Assembly (NCBI GenBank): GCA_017617525.1
Contig: JAFZWA010000050.1
Coordinates: 1-64,000 of the forward strand
DNA: 64,000 nt
Source of the DNA: Clostridiales bacterium
Lineage (GTDB): Bacteria > Bacillota > Clostridia > Saccharofermentanales > Saccharofermentanaceae
Direction: 5' to 3'
Below, in pieces: positions 37,068 to 45,846 of the stretch; position 1 is the stretch's first letter; each line of letters starts with the position of its first letter. The notes under the pieces were generated by a model. That model did no database searches, was not told where the DNA came from, and worked only from the letters and a program-made list of their open reading frames with translations. The position numbers and the translations under genes were made by a program.

Positions 37068-37136
37068 CTGACCTTTTGGTTTAGTGAGACAGAGTATTTA
37101 GAAGACACGTGAAATGCAAGGAGGATTGCATAACGA

Positions 37137-38204
37137 ATGGCAAATGATTTTTCAACCATCCTGCAGAAGCTTGAAAACCTGGCTAGCGCCAACAATAACA
37201 GCATTTCATCACTTGACGTGATGAACATCATCGAAGAACAGGACGGCGATCCGGATCTGGTAGATAAGCTCTTTGACGAGCTGGAAGCTAAAGGAATCGC
37301 CATCGTAGCGGAGACATCCGTAGAGGATGACGCGATCCGCGAAATGAACCTTGACGCAAACGTCGCGGACGGCGCGGGTATGGATGACCCGGTCCGCATG
37401 TACTTAAAAGAGATCGGTAAAGTTCCGCTTCTTACCGCAGAGCAGGAGCAGGAGCTCGCACAGCGCATGCTCGAAGGCGATGAGGACGCGAAGTCCCAGC
37501 TGATCGAGGCAAACCTTCGTCTTGTTGTTTCCATCGCGAAGCGTTATCTCGGACGCGGCATGCAGTTCCTTGATCTGATCCAGGAAGGTAACCTCGGTCT
37601 GATCAAAGCGGTTGACAAGTTCGACCACTCCAAGGGCTTTAAGTTCAGTACTTACGCGACATGGTGGATCCGTCAGGCGATCACCCGTGCGATCGCCGAT
37701 CAGGCAAGAACGATCCGTATCCCGGTACACATGGTCGAGACCATCAACCGTCTGGTTCGTGAGCAGAGAGCTCTCATCCAGGAACTCGGTCGTGAACCTA
37801 CCGTAGAAGAAATTGCCGAAAGAATGAATCTTTCCGTTGAGAAGGTCCGTGAGATCCAGAAGATCTCCCAGGAGCCGGTTTCTCTGGAAAAGCCGATCGG
37901 TGAAGAGGAAGACAGCCACCTTGGTGACTTTATCCCGGATGACGACGCGATGTCTCCTGCCGATCAGGTAGCTTATACACTTCTGAAAGAGCAGCTCCTT
38001 GACGCCATGAAGGGTCTGACCGCAAGAGAAGAAAAAGTACTTCGTCTGCGTTTCGGTCTCGATGACGGCCGTCAGCGCACACTCGAAGAAGTCGGTAAAG
38101 AGTTCAACGTTACTCGTGAGCGTATTCGTCAGATCGAAGCCAAGGCACTTCGTAAGCTTCGTCACCCGAGCCGCAGCAAGAAACTGAAAGACTACATCGA
38201 CTAA
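37137..38204 (+). CDS. rpoD: RNA polymerase primary sigma factor (RpoD/SigA)
   Basis: A 355-residue group 1 sigma factor. Region 1.2 begins at [18 protein letters not shown] (about residue 82). Region 2 has the [10 protein letters not shown] and [19 protein letters not shown] motifs with [10 protein letters not shown] (2.4). Region 4.2 has [20 protein letters not shown]. Region 1.1 is short, as in many Firmicutes. The ATG at 37137 follows AAGGAGGA. The rnf-like cluster starts only 27 nt downstream with no terminator between, so read-through is expected. Confidence 0.97.
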   Translation: MANDFSTILQKLENLASANNNSISSLDVMNIIEEQDGDPDLVDKLFDELEAKGIAIVAETSVEDDAIREMNLDANVADGAGMDDPVRMYLKEIGKVPLLTAEQEQELAQRMLEGDEDAKSQLIEANLRLVVSIAKRYLGRGMQFLDLIQEGNLGLIKAVDKFDHSKGFKFSTYATWWIRQAITRAIADQARTIRIPVHMVETINRLVREQRALIQELGREPTVEEIAERMNLSVEKVREIQKISQEPVSLEKPIGEEEDSHLGDFIPDDDAMSPADQVAYTLLKEQLLDAMKGLTAREEKVLRLRFGLDDGRQRTLEEVGKEFNVTRERIRQIEAKALRKLRHPSRSKKLKDYID

Positions 38205-38231
38205 CAGGCTTCTTGTGCGAAAGGCAGGCAC

Positions 38232-39572
38232 ATGAAGAAACTAACTTTCAAAACAGGATTCATGCCAAAAGACGGGCTGGACTTTGTGCATCAACGCAAG
38301 TTTATGCGCGAAGCCCTGCTTGAAGTCTGCTCGCCGAGGGAAGTAACGATCCCGATGAAGCAGCATACGGGAACGGCATGCGATCCTGTTGTTTCTGTCG
38401 GGGACAGTGTCGCCATGGGCGATCTCATCGGTGTTCCCGCCGATATGCACGGCGTTCCCGTGCATGCCAGTATCTCCGGAACAGTCACGAAAGTCGACAT
38501 GATCCGCCTTCCGAACAAGGTCAGCTGCAAGGCCGTCACCATTAAAAACGACCTTCGCCGCCGTGTTTCAAACAAGATCCAGCCGAGAAAAGATATTTCG
38601 AAGCTTTCGCTTCCGCAGCTCAAGAAGCTCCTTTGGACTTCCGGCATCTGCGGAATGGGCGGAGAGGGGATCCCCACATACACCAAGTGCCTCCGCGCGG
38701 AAAAGTTCGGCGTTGATACTCTTCTTGTAAACTGCACGCAAAGTGAACCTTTCCTTTCCTGCGATCTGCACCACGTCCGCGTAAATCCGTCGAAAGTCCT
38801 TGAGGGCGCGATGGCGTTAAGCGGTATCTGCCGCGTAAAAAAGGTCATCTTCTGTATCGAGGAAACCTGGACGGACGAGATCGACGCGCTTTCCCGAGTC
38901 GTCAATAACGCAAAAGAACGCTACATGGACAGAAAGATCGAGATCCAGCTTTTTAAACCGCGTTTTCCGCAGGGCTGCCAGTCGCTTCTGATCAAGGCAC
39001 TTTACAAGGTCGAGCTTCCCATGGGAAAAGAACCGGAAGAGGTCGTAAAGGCGGTGCTTTTCAATGCGTCTACCTGCTACGCGTTTTCCGAGATGATCGA
39101 AAAGAACCAGCCGCTGACATCCCGTATCGTCACGATCTCCGGTGATACGATCACCGGCCACAACGTACTTGTCCCGATCGGAACGAGCGTTTCCGAGATC
39201 CTCGAAAGAGTTCCCGGCGCGCACACCGCGCAGCGAATCGCCTGGGGCGGCGCGCTTACCGGCGTTGCTTTAAGCAGCCTTGACGTTCCGATCATCAAGA
39301 CCACGACAGCGATCACGATCATAAGAAAATTCGAACCGCCGAGACTGAACTGCATCCATTGCGGAGCCTGCGTCGGCGCCTGCCCGGTCGGTCTTTCGCC
39401 GTTCCTACTAAACCGACTGATCGAGCTCGGTCAGACCGAAGAACTCTCGACTGAATCCGTCGAGCAGTGTATCGCCTGCGGCGCGTGCTCGTATGTCTGC
39501 CCGGCCGGTATCGAACTTTCGACCAATATCGCAAAAGCCGCCCACAGGGCGAGAAGGAGCGCTGCACGATGA
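38232..39572 (+). CDS. rnfC: Rnf electron transport complex subunit C-like protein
   Basis: A 446-residue RnfC homologue, the peripheral subunit that in Rnf complexes exchanges electrons with NADH. The N-terminal barrel-like region has PVHASISGTVTKVDM. The nucleotide/FMN region reads GMGGEGIPTYTK then NCTQSEPFLSCD, where the family usually has GAECEPYLT, so this part is divergent. Two ferredoxin motifs are intact: CIHCGACVGACPVG and CIACGACSYVCPAG. The ATG at 38232 follows AAAGGCAGG. The stop overlaps rnfD. See the findings for the whole cluster. Confidence 0.88.
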   Translation: MKKLTFKTGFMPKDGLDFVHQRKFMREALLEVCSPREVTIPMKQHTGTACDPVVSVGDSVAMGDLIGVPADMHGVPVHASISGTVTKVDMIRLPNKVSCKAVTIKNDLRRRVSNKIQPRKDISKLSLPQLKKLLWTSGICGMGGEGIPTYTKCLRAEKFGVDTLLVNCTQSEPFLSCDLHHVRVNPSKVLEGAMALSGICRVKKVIFCIEETWTDEIDALSRVVNNAKERYMDRKIEIQLFKPRFPQGCQSLLIKALYKVELPMGKEPEEVVKAVLFNASTCYAFSEMIEKNQPLTSRIVTISGDTITGHNVLVPIGTSVSEILERVPGAHTAQRIAWGGALTGVALSSLDVPIIKTTTAITIIRKFEPPRLNCIHCGACVGACPVGLSPFLLNRLIELGQTEELSTESVEQCIACGACSYVCPAGIELSTNIAKAAHRARRSAAR

Positions 39573-40537
39573 AAAGAAAACAGCTCGCTCCCCATATTCA
39601 CGCAGACCAGCCGGCAGCGGAAAGATACGTCTATGTTCTGCTCGCTCTTCTTCCGGCGCTTTTAGGCGCGATCTTCTACTACGGGATCCGCGTCCTGATC
39701 CTTGCCGCAGTCTCGATGTTCGTTTTCTTTATGACGGACTATACGATCTCGAGTAAGCTTTACCCTGAGATGCCTTTCCATGTGGACTATAGTTCCCTGG
39801 TTTCCGGATTCCTTCTGGCACTGATGGTGCCTTCTTCCACGTCTGTCTGGGCGATCATCCTGGCGGCGCTTTTCGGCTCCGTGCTGGTCAAGCAGGCCTT
39901 CGGCGGCGCGGGTGCGAACATCTTCAATCCGGCGTTTGCCTCGAGAGCATTTCTCGAGTTCGCGTTCCCGACACAGATGATCGCCAAAGAGGCTCCGTTT
40001 AAAGGACTTTGGAACCTGGCCACACTCTGGACGGGAAAGCCTTCCGCCGAATCCATGATCCAGCCGGTCACTTCGACAAAGTGGCTCGATATCTTCTCGG
40101 GAAGACTGGTCGGCATGGCGGGCGTTACCTCGATCGTGCTTCTTCTTTTCGGACTTCTGATCTTGGTGGAAAGAAAGCTCTTCCGCTTTGAGGCGCCGCT
40201 TGGGTATATCCTCGTGATCGTATTCGGATATGTCCCGTTCTACTGGGATTCTCTGAACTTCAGCTCATTCTTTACATGGCTTTCCGTCGGTGGCATCCTG
40301 TTAGTTGCGATCTTCGCGCTGAACGACTGTACGACGACGCCTATGGATCCGAGAGGAAGATTTGTTTTCGGACTGGACGCGGGACTTCTGACACTGATCC
40401 TTTACCGTTTCGGAAACAGCAATTACGCGATGGTCTTCCCGATATTGATGATGAATATGACCACACCGATCTTTGACCGGTATCTGCGTCCGAGAGTCTT
40501 CTCGAAAACAGCATGGCATCGGGAGGTGGAGAAATGA
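39569..40537 (+). CDS. rnfD: Rnf electron transport complex subunit D-like protein
   Basis: A 322-residue membrane protein with eight or nine hydrophobic segments and the C-terminal family pattern TPMDPRGRFVFGLDAGLLT and MMNMTTPIFDRYL. In RnfD an FMN is attached to a threonine in an SGATPL-type motif; the equivalent here reads VTSTKWL (about residue 170), keeping a threonine but not the surrounding residues. The GETS motif of the family is GVTS. The ATG at 39569 overlaps the rnfC stop by 4 nt. Subunit assignment is good; cofactor binding is uncertain. Confidence 0.85.
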   Translation: MKRKQLAPHIHADQPAAERYVYVLLALLPALLGAIFYYGIRVLILAAVSMFVFFMTDYTISSKLYPEMPFHVDYSSLVSGFLLALMVPSSTSVWAIILAALFGSVLVKQAFGGAGANIFNPAFASRAFLEFAFPTQMIAKEAPFKGLWNLATLWTGKPSAESMIQPVTSTKWLDIFSGRLVGMAGVTSIVLLLFGLLILVERKLFRFEAPLGYILVIVFGYVPFYWDSLNFSSFFTWLSVGGILLVAIFALNDCTTTPMDPRGRFVFGLDAGLLTLILYRFGNSNYAMVFPILMMNMTTPIFDRYLRPRVFSKTAWHREVEK

Positions 40538-41781
40538 CGCGTTCATTTTTTAAAGGCCTGACGATCCGTGCGGTTATCTGCGTGATTTTAAGTATGACGT
40601 TCCTTCTTTCGTGCCTTTGGTACACAAGAAGTGTCAACAGATCCAAAGAGCAGGACGCCTATAGAGAAGAATACGGAACGCTTCTGATGGCCGAAAGGTA
40701 TCGCGCACTCAATACGGATGTCCTGAAAAACCATAAGGATATCAAGTCTGTATACAGCGCCTATGACGAGACCGGGAAGCTCATCGGCTATATCGTTGAT
40801 GTCGAGACGGAAGTTTCTTCCGGCAAGATCCACGCGCAGATGAGCATCAGTGAAAACGGTGAGAACCTCATGAATATCCGTGTCGTTCAGGACGATCCGG
40901 AATATCTGACCTATACGGAAGATGAGATGAACGAACTTCGTCTTCAGCTGAAAGGCGCCCGTATCCCGGTCGCTGTCCGTCAGGATGTCGCGATCGATAC
41001 CCCGTATCAGGTGGACTATGACCCGCTTTTAGGCCTTCACGACGGAACCTTCTATGCAAGAAGCAAGGAAGCCGCAAAGGACGGATATGTCGATTATGTC
41101 GAGATCGTCGTCAAGGGCGGACGTATCGTCAACTGCTCCTGGGACGCGGAGGATGAATCTACGCACAAAACGCGTTCCGAAGATTCCATCAGCGGTGACT
41201 ATAAGACAAGCGGAGAGATCTGGGCCGAGCAGGCATATCGCGTTGCCAAGCAGATGGTCCTCGTGCAGGATCCCGTCAAGCTCGCGATGAAGTCCGACGG
41301 TAAGACGGAGATCATCGACGGCGTAACGATGGACATTTCGATGTTCGTGTCTCTTGTCGACCAATGCATCGAGAATTCCAGAAACTCCTACAGTAAAGAG
41401 CAGTATATGCATGACCATTCGGATGATAAGAAATCCGAAGGCGATGATAAGAAGAAAGATAACGAGAAGGACGAGACGACAAATGAGAATGAGGAGCTGA
41501 CTCCGACGCCCGCTCCGCAGCTCAATCCCTCGCAGGATCTTTCGCCGACTCCGATGCCGACAAGAGCGCCGTCTCAGATCGGTGTTATCGGCGGTGAAGA
41601 CGGCGTGGTCGCTTCCGGGGACGAGAATGTCCTTTCGGACAGCGTGGACGGTATCCCGATGAACGAGATCCGTACGAGGATCGACGGTCTTTCGGACGAC
41701 AAGGCAAGAAGCGCCGCTCTTCTGACGGCGGTCAATCAGGCATATAAGTTTATACGTGAATATTTGAACTGGGTAGGATGA
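40534..41781 (+). CDS. rnfG: Rnf subunit G-like protein with altered FMN-binding motifs
   Basis: A 415-residue protein with one N-terminal membrane anchor (about residues 10-30) and an extracytoplasmic FMN_bind-like region (about 70-290). Canonical RnfG has SGATxT, whose threonine carries FMN. Here the two best candidates are DSISGDYKTSGEIW (about 219) and IIDGVTMDISMF (about 264), neither canonical. A long acidic/lysine then Thr-Pro-rich linker (about 290-350) leads to a C-terminal ~65-residue region, making it roughly twice the usual RnfG length. The ATG at 40534 overlaps rnfD by 4 nt. Confidence 0.72.
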   Translation: MTRSFFKGLTIRAVICVILSMTFLLSCLWYTRSVNRSKEQDAYREEYGTLLMAERYRALNTDVLKNHKDIKSVYSAYDETGKLIGYIVDVETEVSSGKIHAQMSISENGENLMNIRVVQDDPEYLTYTEDEMNELRLQLKGARIPVAVRQDVAIDTPYQVDYDPLLGLHDGTFYARSKEAAKDGYVDYVEIVVKGGRIVNCSWDAEDESTHKTRSEDSISGDYKTSGEIWAEQAYRVAKQMVLVQDPVKLAMKSDGKTEIIDGVTMDISMFVSLVDQCIENSRNSYSKEQYMHDHSDDKKSEGDDKKKDNEKDETTNENEELTPTPAPQLNPSQDLSPTPMPTRAPSQIGVIGGEDGVVASGDENVLSDSVDGIPMNEIRTRIDGLSDDKARSAALLTAVNQAYKFIREYLNWVG

Positions 41782-41782
41782 T

Positions 41783-42910
41783 ATGAGCGAGAATCGGTGT
41801 ATTACATTAAAACAATATCGCATATTGCTTTCGTTCTCGCTGCTTCTGATCTTCACGACGAGTTCGCTTCCGGCGTTCTTTTCCGCCGCGGTCCAGGTCA
41901 TCCTTTTCTGCCTGATCGAGCTTTTCATCTTCTCGCACCTGAAGAACAAACGCGTCTGCTGGGCGATCTTCATGATCCTCGCGGCGGCTTTCGGCGAGGG
42001 CATGTATTTCCTTTCGGAATACCTCCCGGACAGCCTTTCGAGCGGCGGATTCTTCCTGCTTCCGGCGTCGACCTTCCTGTTCCTGATGGTGCCGATGTTC
42101 GATTATTTTTCCGAGGAAAAAGCACTTGCCGTGTCCGATCTGACGCATGGTCTGATGTTTTATGTCCCTGTAGGCTTCATGATCTCTACGATCCGTGAGA
42201 TATGCGGAAACGGCGCGGTCATGGGCGAACATTTCAACGCGCTCGACAAGGTGCATGTACATTTCTTCGAGCATACCGCGGGATCCGCGATGCTGGTGCT
42301 TTTCGCGCTGGTGTGCCTGCATGCCGTAAAAAATGACGGCTTGGATAAGACCTGGATCCTGGATACTACCGAACAGAAAATGAAGAAGTACCGCCCGATC
42401 TCGGGAAAAAGCGAGAAGAACTTTTTGACCCTTTCGATCTGCGTTCTTGTATATGACACGATCTTCGGTATTCTCGGGATCCTGTTCGTTCACAGTGTCG
42501 ATGCGGAGCTTCTGCGCCCGGCGCATTTTGTCCTGATTTCGGTCGTTACAACGATCATTCTTCTGACACCGCTCGTAAAGATCTTCCGTCTTTCGGAGAC
42601 GATGGACAAATACTTCTATGTGCCGCTTCTTTGCGTCATCACGACATCGATCCCGCTCGTTATCTACGCGAAATATCTGGAGGCGGCGGCACATCCGATC
42701 TCGGCAGAGCGCATCATCTGGTGGGCGATGCTCATGCTCGGTGTGTGGCTCTTTACGGCGATCGTCATCGCCTATACAAGATCGATCCAGGGACGTCTTC
42801 TTTTCGGAAAGCACCCGAAATGCCTGGAAGGGATCCCATTGATCGTTCTTCATGTGCTTCTTACCATGATCGTATTTATGCCCTGGACGGAAGTCCTTGA
42901 AAAGTTTTAA
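41783..42910 (+). CDS. Putative RnfE-RnfA fusion membrane protein
   Basis: A 375-residue integral membrane protein, about twice the length of RnfA or RnfE. The first half has TIREICGNGAVMG near residue 133, matching the IREILGxGxxxG signature of RnfE, preceded by a hydrophobic PMFDYFSEEKALAVSDLTHG stretch that parallels NCxILGRAEAFA...DGL. The second half has LLRPAHFVLISVV and VPLLCVITTSIPLV, which parallel the LR..F.LVI and PLITTNCAVLG parts of RnfA. The cysteines that bind the intramembrane [2Fe-2S] cluster in those families are not at the aligned places. It occupies the rnfE-rnfA position after rnfG, 1 nt downstream. The homology is inferred by eye. Confidence 0.55.
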   Translation: MSENRCITLKQYRILLSFSLLLIFTTSSLPAFFSAAVQVILFCLIELFIFSHLKNKRVCWAIFMILAAAFGEGMYFLSEYLPDSLSSGGFFLLPASTFLFLMVPMFDYFSEEKALAVSDLTHGLMFYVPVGFMISTIREICGNGAVMGEHFNALDKVHVHFFEHTAGSAMLVLFALVCLHAVKNDGLDKTWILDTTEQKMKKYRPISGKSEKNFLTLSICVLVYDTIFGILGILFVHSVDAELLRPAHFVLISVVTTIILLTPLVKIFRLSETMDKYFYVPLLCVITTSIPLVIYAKYLEAAAHPISAERIIWWAMLMLGVWLFTAIVIAYTRSIQGRLLFGKHPKCLEGIPLIVLHVLLTMIVFMPWTEVLEKF

Positions 42911-42927
42911 CCGGAGGAAATCTATTT

Positions 42928-44136
42928 ATGCAGATCGTGATCACTTGTCTTTTCGGACTGGAACATTATTGTGTTGAGGATCTGGAAAATATCGGATACT
43001 CAAAAGCGGAAATGACGGTTACGGACGGACAGATCCTTGTCGAGACATCCCCGCTTACGATGGCGGATGACTGCGCGCGTATCTGCGTCTGGATGAGAAG
43101 AGGCGAGCGCGTCCTTCTTTCCGTAAATACATTCCCGGCAGAGACATTTGAAGAATTCTTCGACGGGTTCGCTTCGATGCGCTGGGGCCAGTGGATCCCG
43201 AAGGACTGGGCGTTCCACTTAAACGGCTATTCCCGTGATTCCAAGCTTTTCGGTATTCCGGCGTGCCAGTCTCTCGCAAAAAAGGCGATCGTAAAAGCAC
43301 TTACTTCCGAGCGTCATATGCCGGACGGAAGCATGATCGAGGAAAATGAAAAGCTCGGCACCTGTAAGATTGTATTCGGTATCGTCAAAAACAACGTCCG
43401 CGTCATGATCGATGTCACCGGCGCCGGCCTTCACAAGCGCGGATACCGTCCGCTCATGCACGACGCGCCGATCAAGGAGACTCTCGCCGCCGGTATGGTA
43501 AGCGCGGCGCAGTATCGTTTCTTCGGTGAAGAAGCCCTTGTCGACCCGTTCTGCGGTTCCGGTACGATCGTGATCGAGGCTGCCATGATGGCCTTGAACA
43601 TCGCCCCCGGCCTGACTCGTCCGTTCCTTGGCGAAAAGCTCCCGTATATCGGCATCCAGGCATATGAAAAGGCAAAAAAGGAAGCCCGCAACATGCAGGA
43701 TCTTTCCCCGATGGACGATATCTATTTCTACGGATCCGACCTCGATCCGAAGGCAGTTGCCACGGCGCAGAGGAATGCCCGCGCGGCAGGAGTTTCCGAC
43801 TTCGTCAGATTCAGAGTCGCGGATTTTCGTGAGATGACGCCGAAGGCGCTTTACGGCTGGACACATTTAAGACGCCAGCTGATCCTCTGTAATCCCCCGT
43901 ACGGCGGTCGTTTGCTGACTCCGGAGAAGGCCAGGGAGATCTATACCGGCATCGCGTCGACTTATCTCGACAGGCAGGGTTTCTGCAAACCCGGTATCCG
44001 ACTTTCAGTTATCACTCCGGATGACTCTTTCGAAAATGCTGTCGTTCGAAAAGCAGATAAAAGAAGAAAACTGTATAACGGTTCCATTCGCTGTCAGTTA
44101 ACAAATTACTATCGTCTCCCGCCGAGAGATTCTTAA
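42928..44136 (+). CDS. THUMP-domain RNA methyltransferase (YpsC/RlmL-N type)
   Basis: A 402-residue SAM-dependent methyltransferase. An N-terminal ferredoxin-like and THUMP region (about residues 1-160) recognises RNA. The methylase domain has DPFCGSGTIVIEAAM near residue 198 and the NPPYGGRL catalytic motif near residue 325, typical of N2-guanine methylation. The family modifies 23S rRNA; the precise target is inferred. The ATG at 42928 follows CCGGAGG, 17 nt after the Rnf-like gene, so it is probably the last gene of that operon. A terminator follows. Confidence 0.92.
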   Translation: MQIVITCLFGLEHYCVEDLENIGYSKAEMTVTDGQILVETSPLTMADDCARICVWMRRGERVLLSVNTFPAETFEEFFDGFASMRWGQWIPKDWAFHLNGYSRDSKLFGIPACQSLAKKAIVKALTSERHMPDGSMIEENEKLGTCKIVFGIVKNNVRVMIDVTGAGLHKRGYRPLMHDAPIKETLAAGMVSAAQYRFFGEEALVDPFCGSGTIVIEAAMMALNIAPGLTRPFLGEKLPYIGIQAYEKAKKEARNMQDLSPMDDIYFYGSDLDPKAVATAQRNARAAGVSDFVRFRVADFREMTPKALYGWTHLRRQLILCNPPYGGRLLTPEKAREIYTGIASTYLDRQGFCKPGIRLSVITPDDSFENAVVRKADKRRKLYNGSIRCQLTNYYRLPPRDS

Positions 44137-44188
44137 GGAACGAAAGTCCACCGCTCACGGACACCGAAAATGTCAAATGACAAAAAAG

Positions 44189-44224
44189 CAAGCCCTGAAA
44201 GCCCTTGAAATCAGGGCTTTTTCA
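44189..44224 (+). terminator. Terminator of the rpoD-rnf-methyltransferase transcript
   Basis: AAGCCCTGA pairs with TCAGGGCTT around a 13-nt loop, then TTTTC. It is the first clear terminator after rpoD. Confidence 0.85.
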
Positions 44225-44330
44225 TGTCATGAAAACTTTTGACGTTTTTTCAAAAACCCCTTGACAAAAAAAGCACTCCCGAAAAATCGGCGTTTGAGAG
44301 GGGTGTTTTCCGCAAATGCTTGTCTTTGAG

Positions 44331-44418
44331 TTATCCACAGACTTTTCCACTTTTTCCACAGGTTTTTTGTTCACGGAAGAGGAGAAGTAGTGGAAAACTT
44401 TTCCCGAAAAGTGGATAA
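44331..44418. promoter_or_regulatory. Cluster of DnaA-box-like sites
   Basis: TTATCCACA at 44331-44339 is a perfect DnaA box. Near matches follow: TTTTCCACA at 44352-44360, and on the minus strand TTATCCACT (44410-44418) and TTTTCCACT (44389-44397). All fall within 90 bp of AT-rich, gene-free DNA. The 44226-44525 gap also holds one octamer (44269-44276) and the proA promoter. No dnaA or dnaN is adjacent, so an origin is not claimed; DnaA titration or regulation is possible. Confidence 0.5.
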
Positions 44419-44502
44419 AAATGTGCTTTCATTTTCTTTCATTTGCTTTTGAAACGAAAGTGCAAAAATCCTTGAAGTTCTCGGTCCGAACAGGGTGTAA
44501 TC

Positions 44503-44511
44503 TGCTATAAT
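44503..44511 (+). promoter_or_regulatory. Extended -10 promoter of proA
   Basis: TGCTATAAT is a perfect extended -10 element, 15 bp before the first in-frame ATG (44526) and 39 bp before the second (44550). Confidence 0.6.
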
Positions 44512-44525
44512 ATAGAGAATAATAT

Positions 44526-45830
44526 ATGGAACAAGTGAGAAGTTTAGGTATGACTGATTTTGAAACACGCGCAATGGAAGCCAAACAGGCCTCGTTTGCC
44601 ATGGCGGTTCTTCCTACTGAAGTGAAGAACAAGGCGCTGCTCGCGGTTGCCGACGCGCTTATCGCGAACAAAGAGGCGATCTTTTCCGCTAATGAAGCGG
44701 ATCTTAAGAACGCAAAGGAGACAGATCTCCCGATGCCGCTTCAGAAGAGACTCGTTTTCGACGATCACAAACTGCAGGATGTCGTCGCGGGCCTTAAGAG
44801 TCTTACTGAACTTCCGGATCCGGTAGGCCGTGAGCTGATGAAGACCGAACTTGATGACGATCTTATCCTGACTCGTGTATCCTGCCCGATCGGTGTACTC
44901 GGCATTATCTTCGAATCCCGTCCGGACGCGCTCGTTCAGATCGCGTCTCTGGCATTAAAGTCCGGTAACGCATGCTGCCTGAAGGGCGGAAGCGAAGCCG
45001 CGAACAGCAACCGCGCGCTTTTCGACGTGATCGAAAAGGCATCCGTGGAAGCAGGACTTCCGAAGGGCTGGATCGTTCTGATGGAAACAAGAAACGACGT
45101 TTCCGAGATGCTCCTTCTGGATCAGTACATCGACCTTATCATCCCGAGAGGATCCAATTCTTTCGTACAGTACATCATGCAGCACAGCTCGATTCCGGTC
45201 ATGGGTCACGCGGACGGTGTCTGCCACCTTTATATCCACGAGAAAGCCGATCTCGACATGGCACTTAAGATCGCCGTCGACAGTAAGACACAGTACGTCG
45301 CGGTTTGTAACGCTTGCGAGACGATCATGGTGGATGAATCGATCGCAGGTTCGTTCCTGCCGGTCCTGGCCAAGGCGCTTTCCGAGAAGAATGTCGAGCT
45401 TCACGGCTGTGAGAAAGTCAAGGCGATCCTGCCGGATGTTCTCCCTGTCGAAGAGTGGCATCACGAATATCTGGACTACAAGGTCTCTCTTAAGGTCGTA
45501 TCCGGTCTTAAGGAAGCGATCGCGCATATCAACAAGTACGGTTCCGGACATACCGATTCGATCGTAACAATGGATCCTGAGGTTGCCGAGGAATTCATGA
45601 ATGGTGTTTCTTCCGGTAACGCTTTCTGGAACTGCAGTACTCGTTTCTCGGATGGCTTCCGCTACGGATTCGGCGCTGAGGTCGGTATCAGCACATCTAA
45701 GCTTCACGCAAGAGGACCTGTAGGTCTCGACGGTCTTGTCACATACAAGTACAAGATCAGAGGTAACGGTAATATCGTTGCGGACTACGCCAGCGGCGCC
45801 CGCAAGTTTACACATAAGCATATTAAATGA
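44526..45830 (+). CDS. proA: Gamma-glutamyl phosphate reductase
   Basis: A 434-residue enzyme of proline synthesis that reduces gamma-glutamyl phosphate to the semialdehyde using NADPH. Key motifs are GNACCLKGGSEA, the catalytic cysteine in VAVCNACETIMV, and RGPVGLDGLVTYKY near the C-terminus. The start is uncertain: ATG 44526 would give an almost leaderless mRNA given the promoter, while ATG 44550 (nine codons in) leaves a 30-nt leader but only a weak ribosome site. proB is not adjacent. rpiB and upp follow closely. Confidence 0.93.
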   Translation: MEQVRSLGMTDFETRAMEAKQASFAMAVLPTEVKNKALLAVADALIANKEAIFSANEADLKNAKETDLPMPLQKRLVFDDHKLQDVVAGLKSLTELPDPVGRELMKTELDDDLILTRVSCPIGVLGIIFESRPDALVQIASLALKSGNACCLKGGSEAANSNRALFDVIEKASVEAGLPKGWIVLMETRNDVSEMLLLDQYIDLIIPRGSNSFVQYIMQHSSIPVMGHADGVCHLYIHEKADLDMALKIAVDSKTQYVAVCNACETIMVDESIAGSFLPVLAKALSEKNVELHGCEKVKAILPDVLPVEEWHHEYLDYKVSLKVVSGLKEAIAHINKYGSGHTDSIVTMDPEVAEEFMNGVSSGNAFWNCSTRFSDGFRYGFGAEVGISTSKLHARGPVGLDGLVTYKYKIRGNGNIVADYASGARKFTHKHIK

Positions 45831-45846
45831 AAAGGGGTTAAGAAAG

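Noticed and set aside
44226-44525. Chromosomal origin of replication
   Set aside because: DnaA-box-like sites are present, but there is no dnaA, dnaN or clear AT-rich unwinding element beside them.
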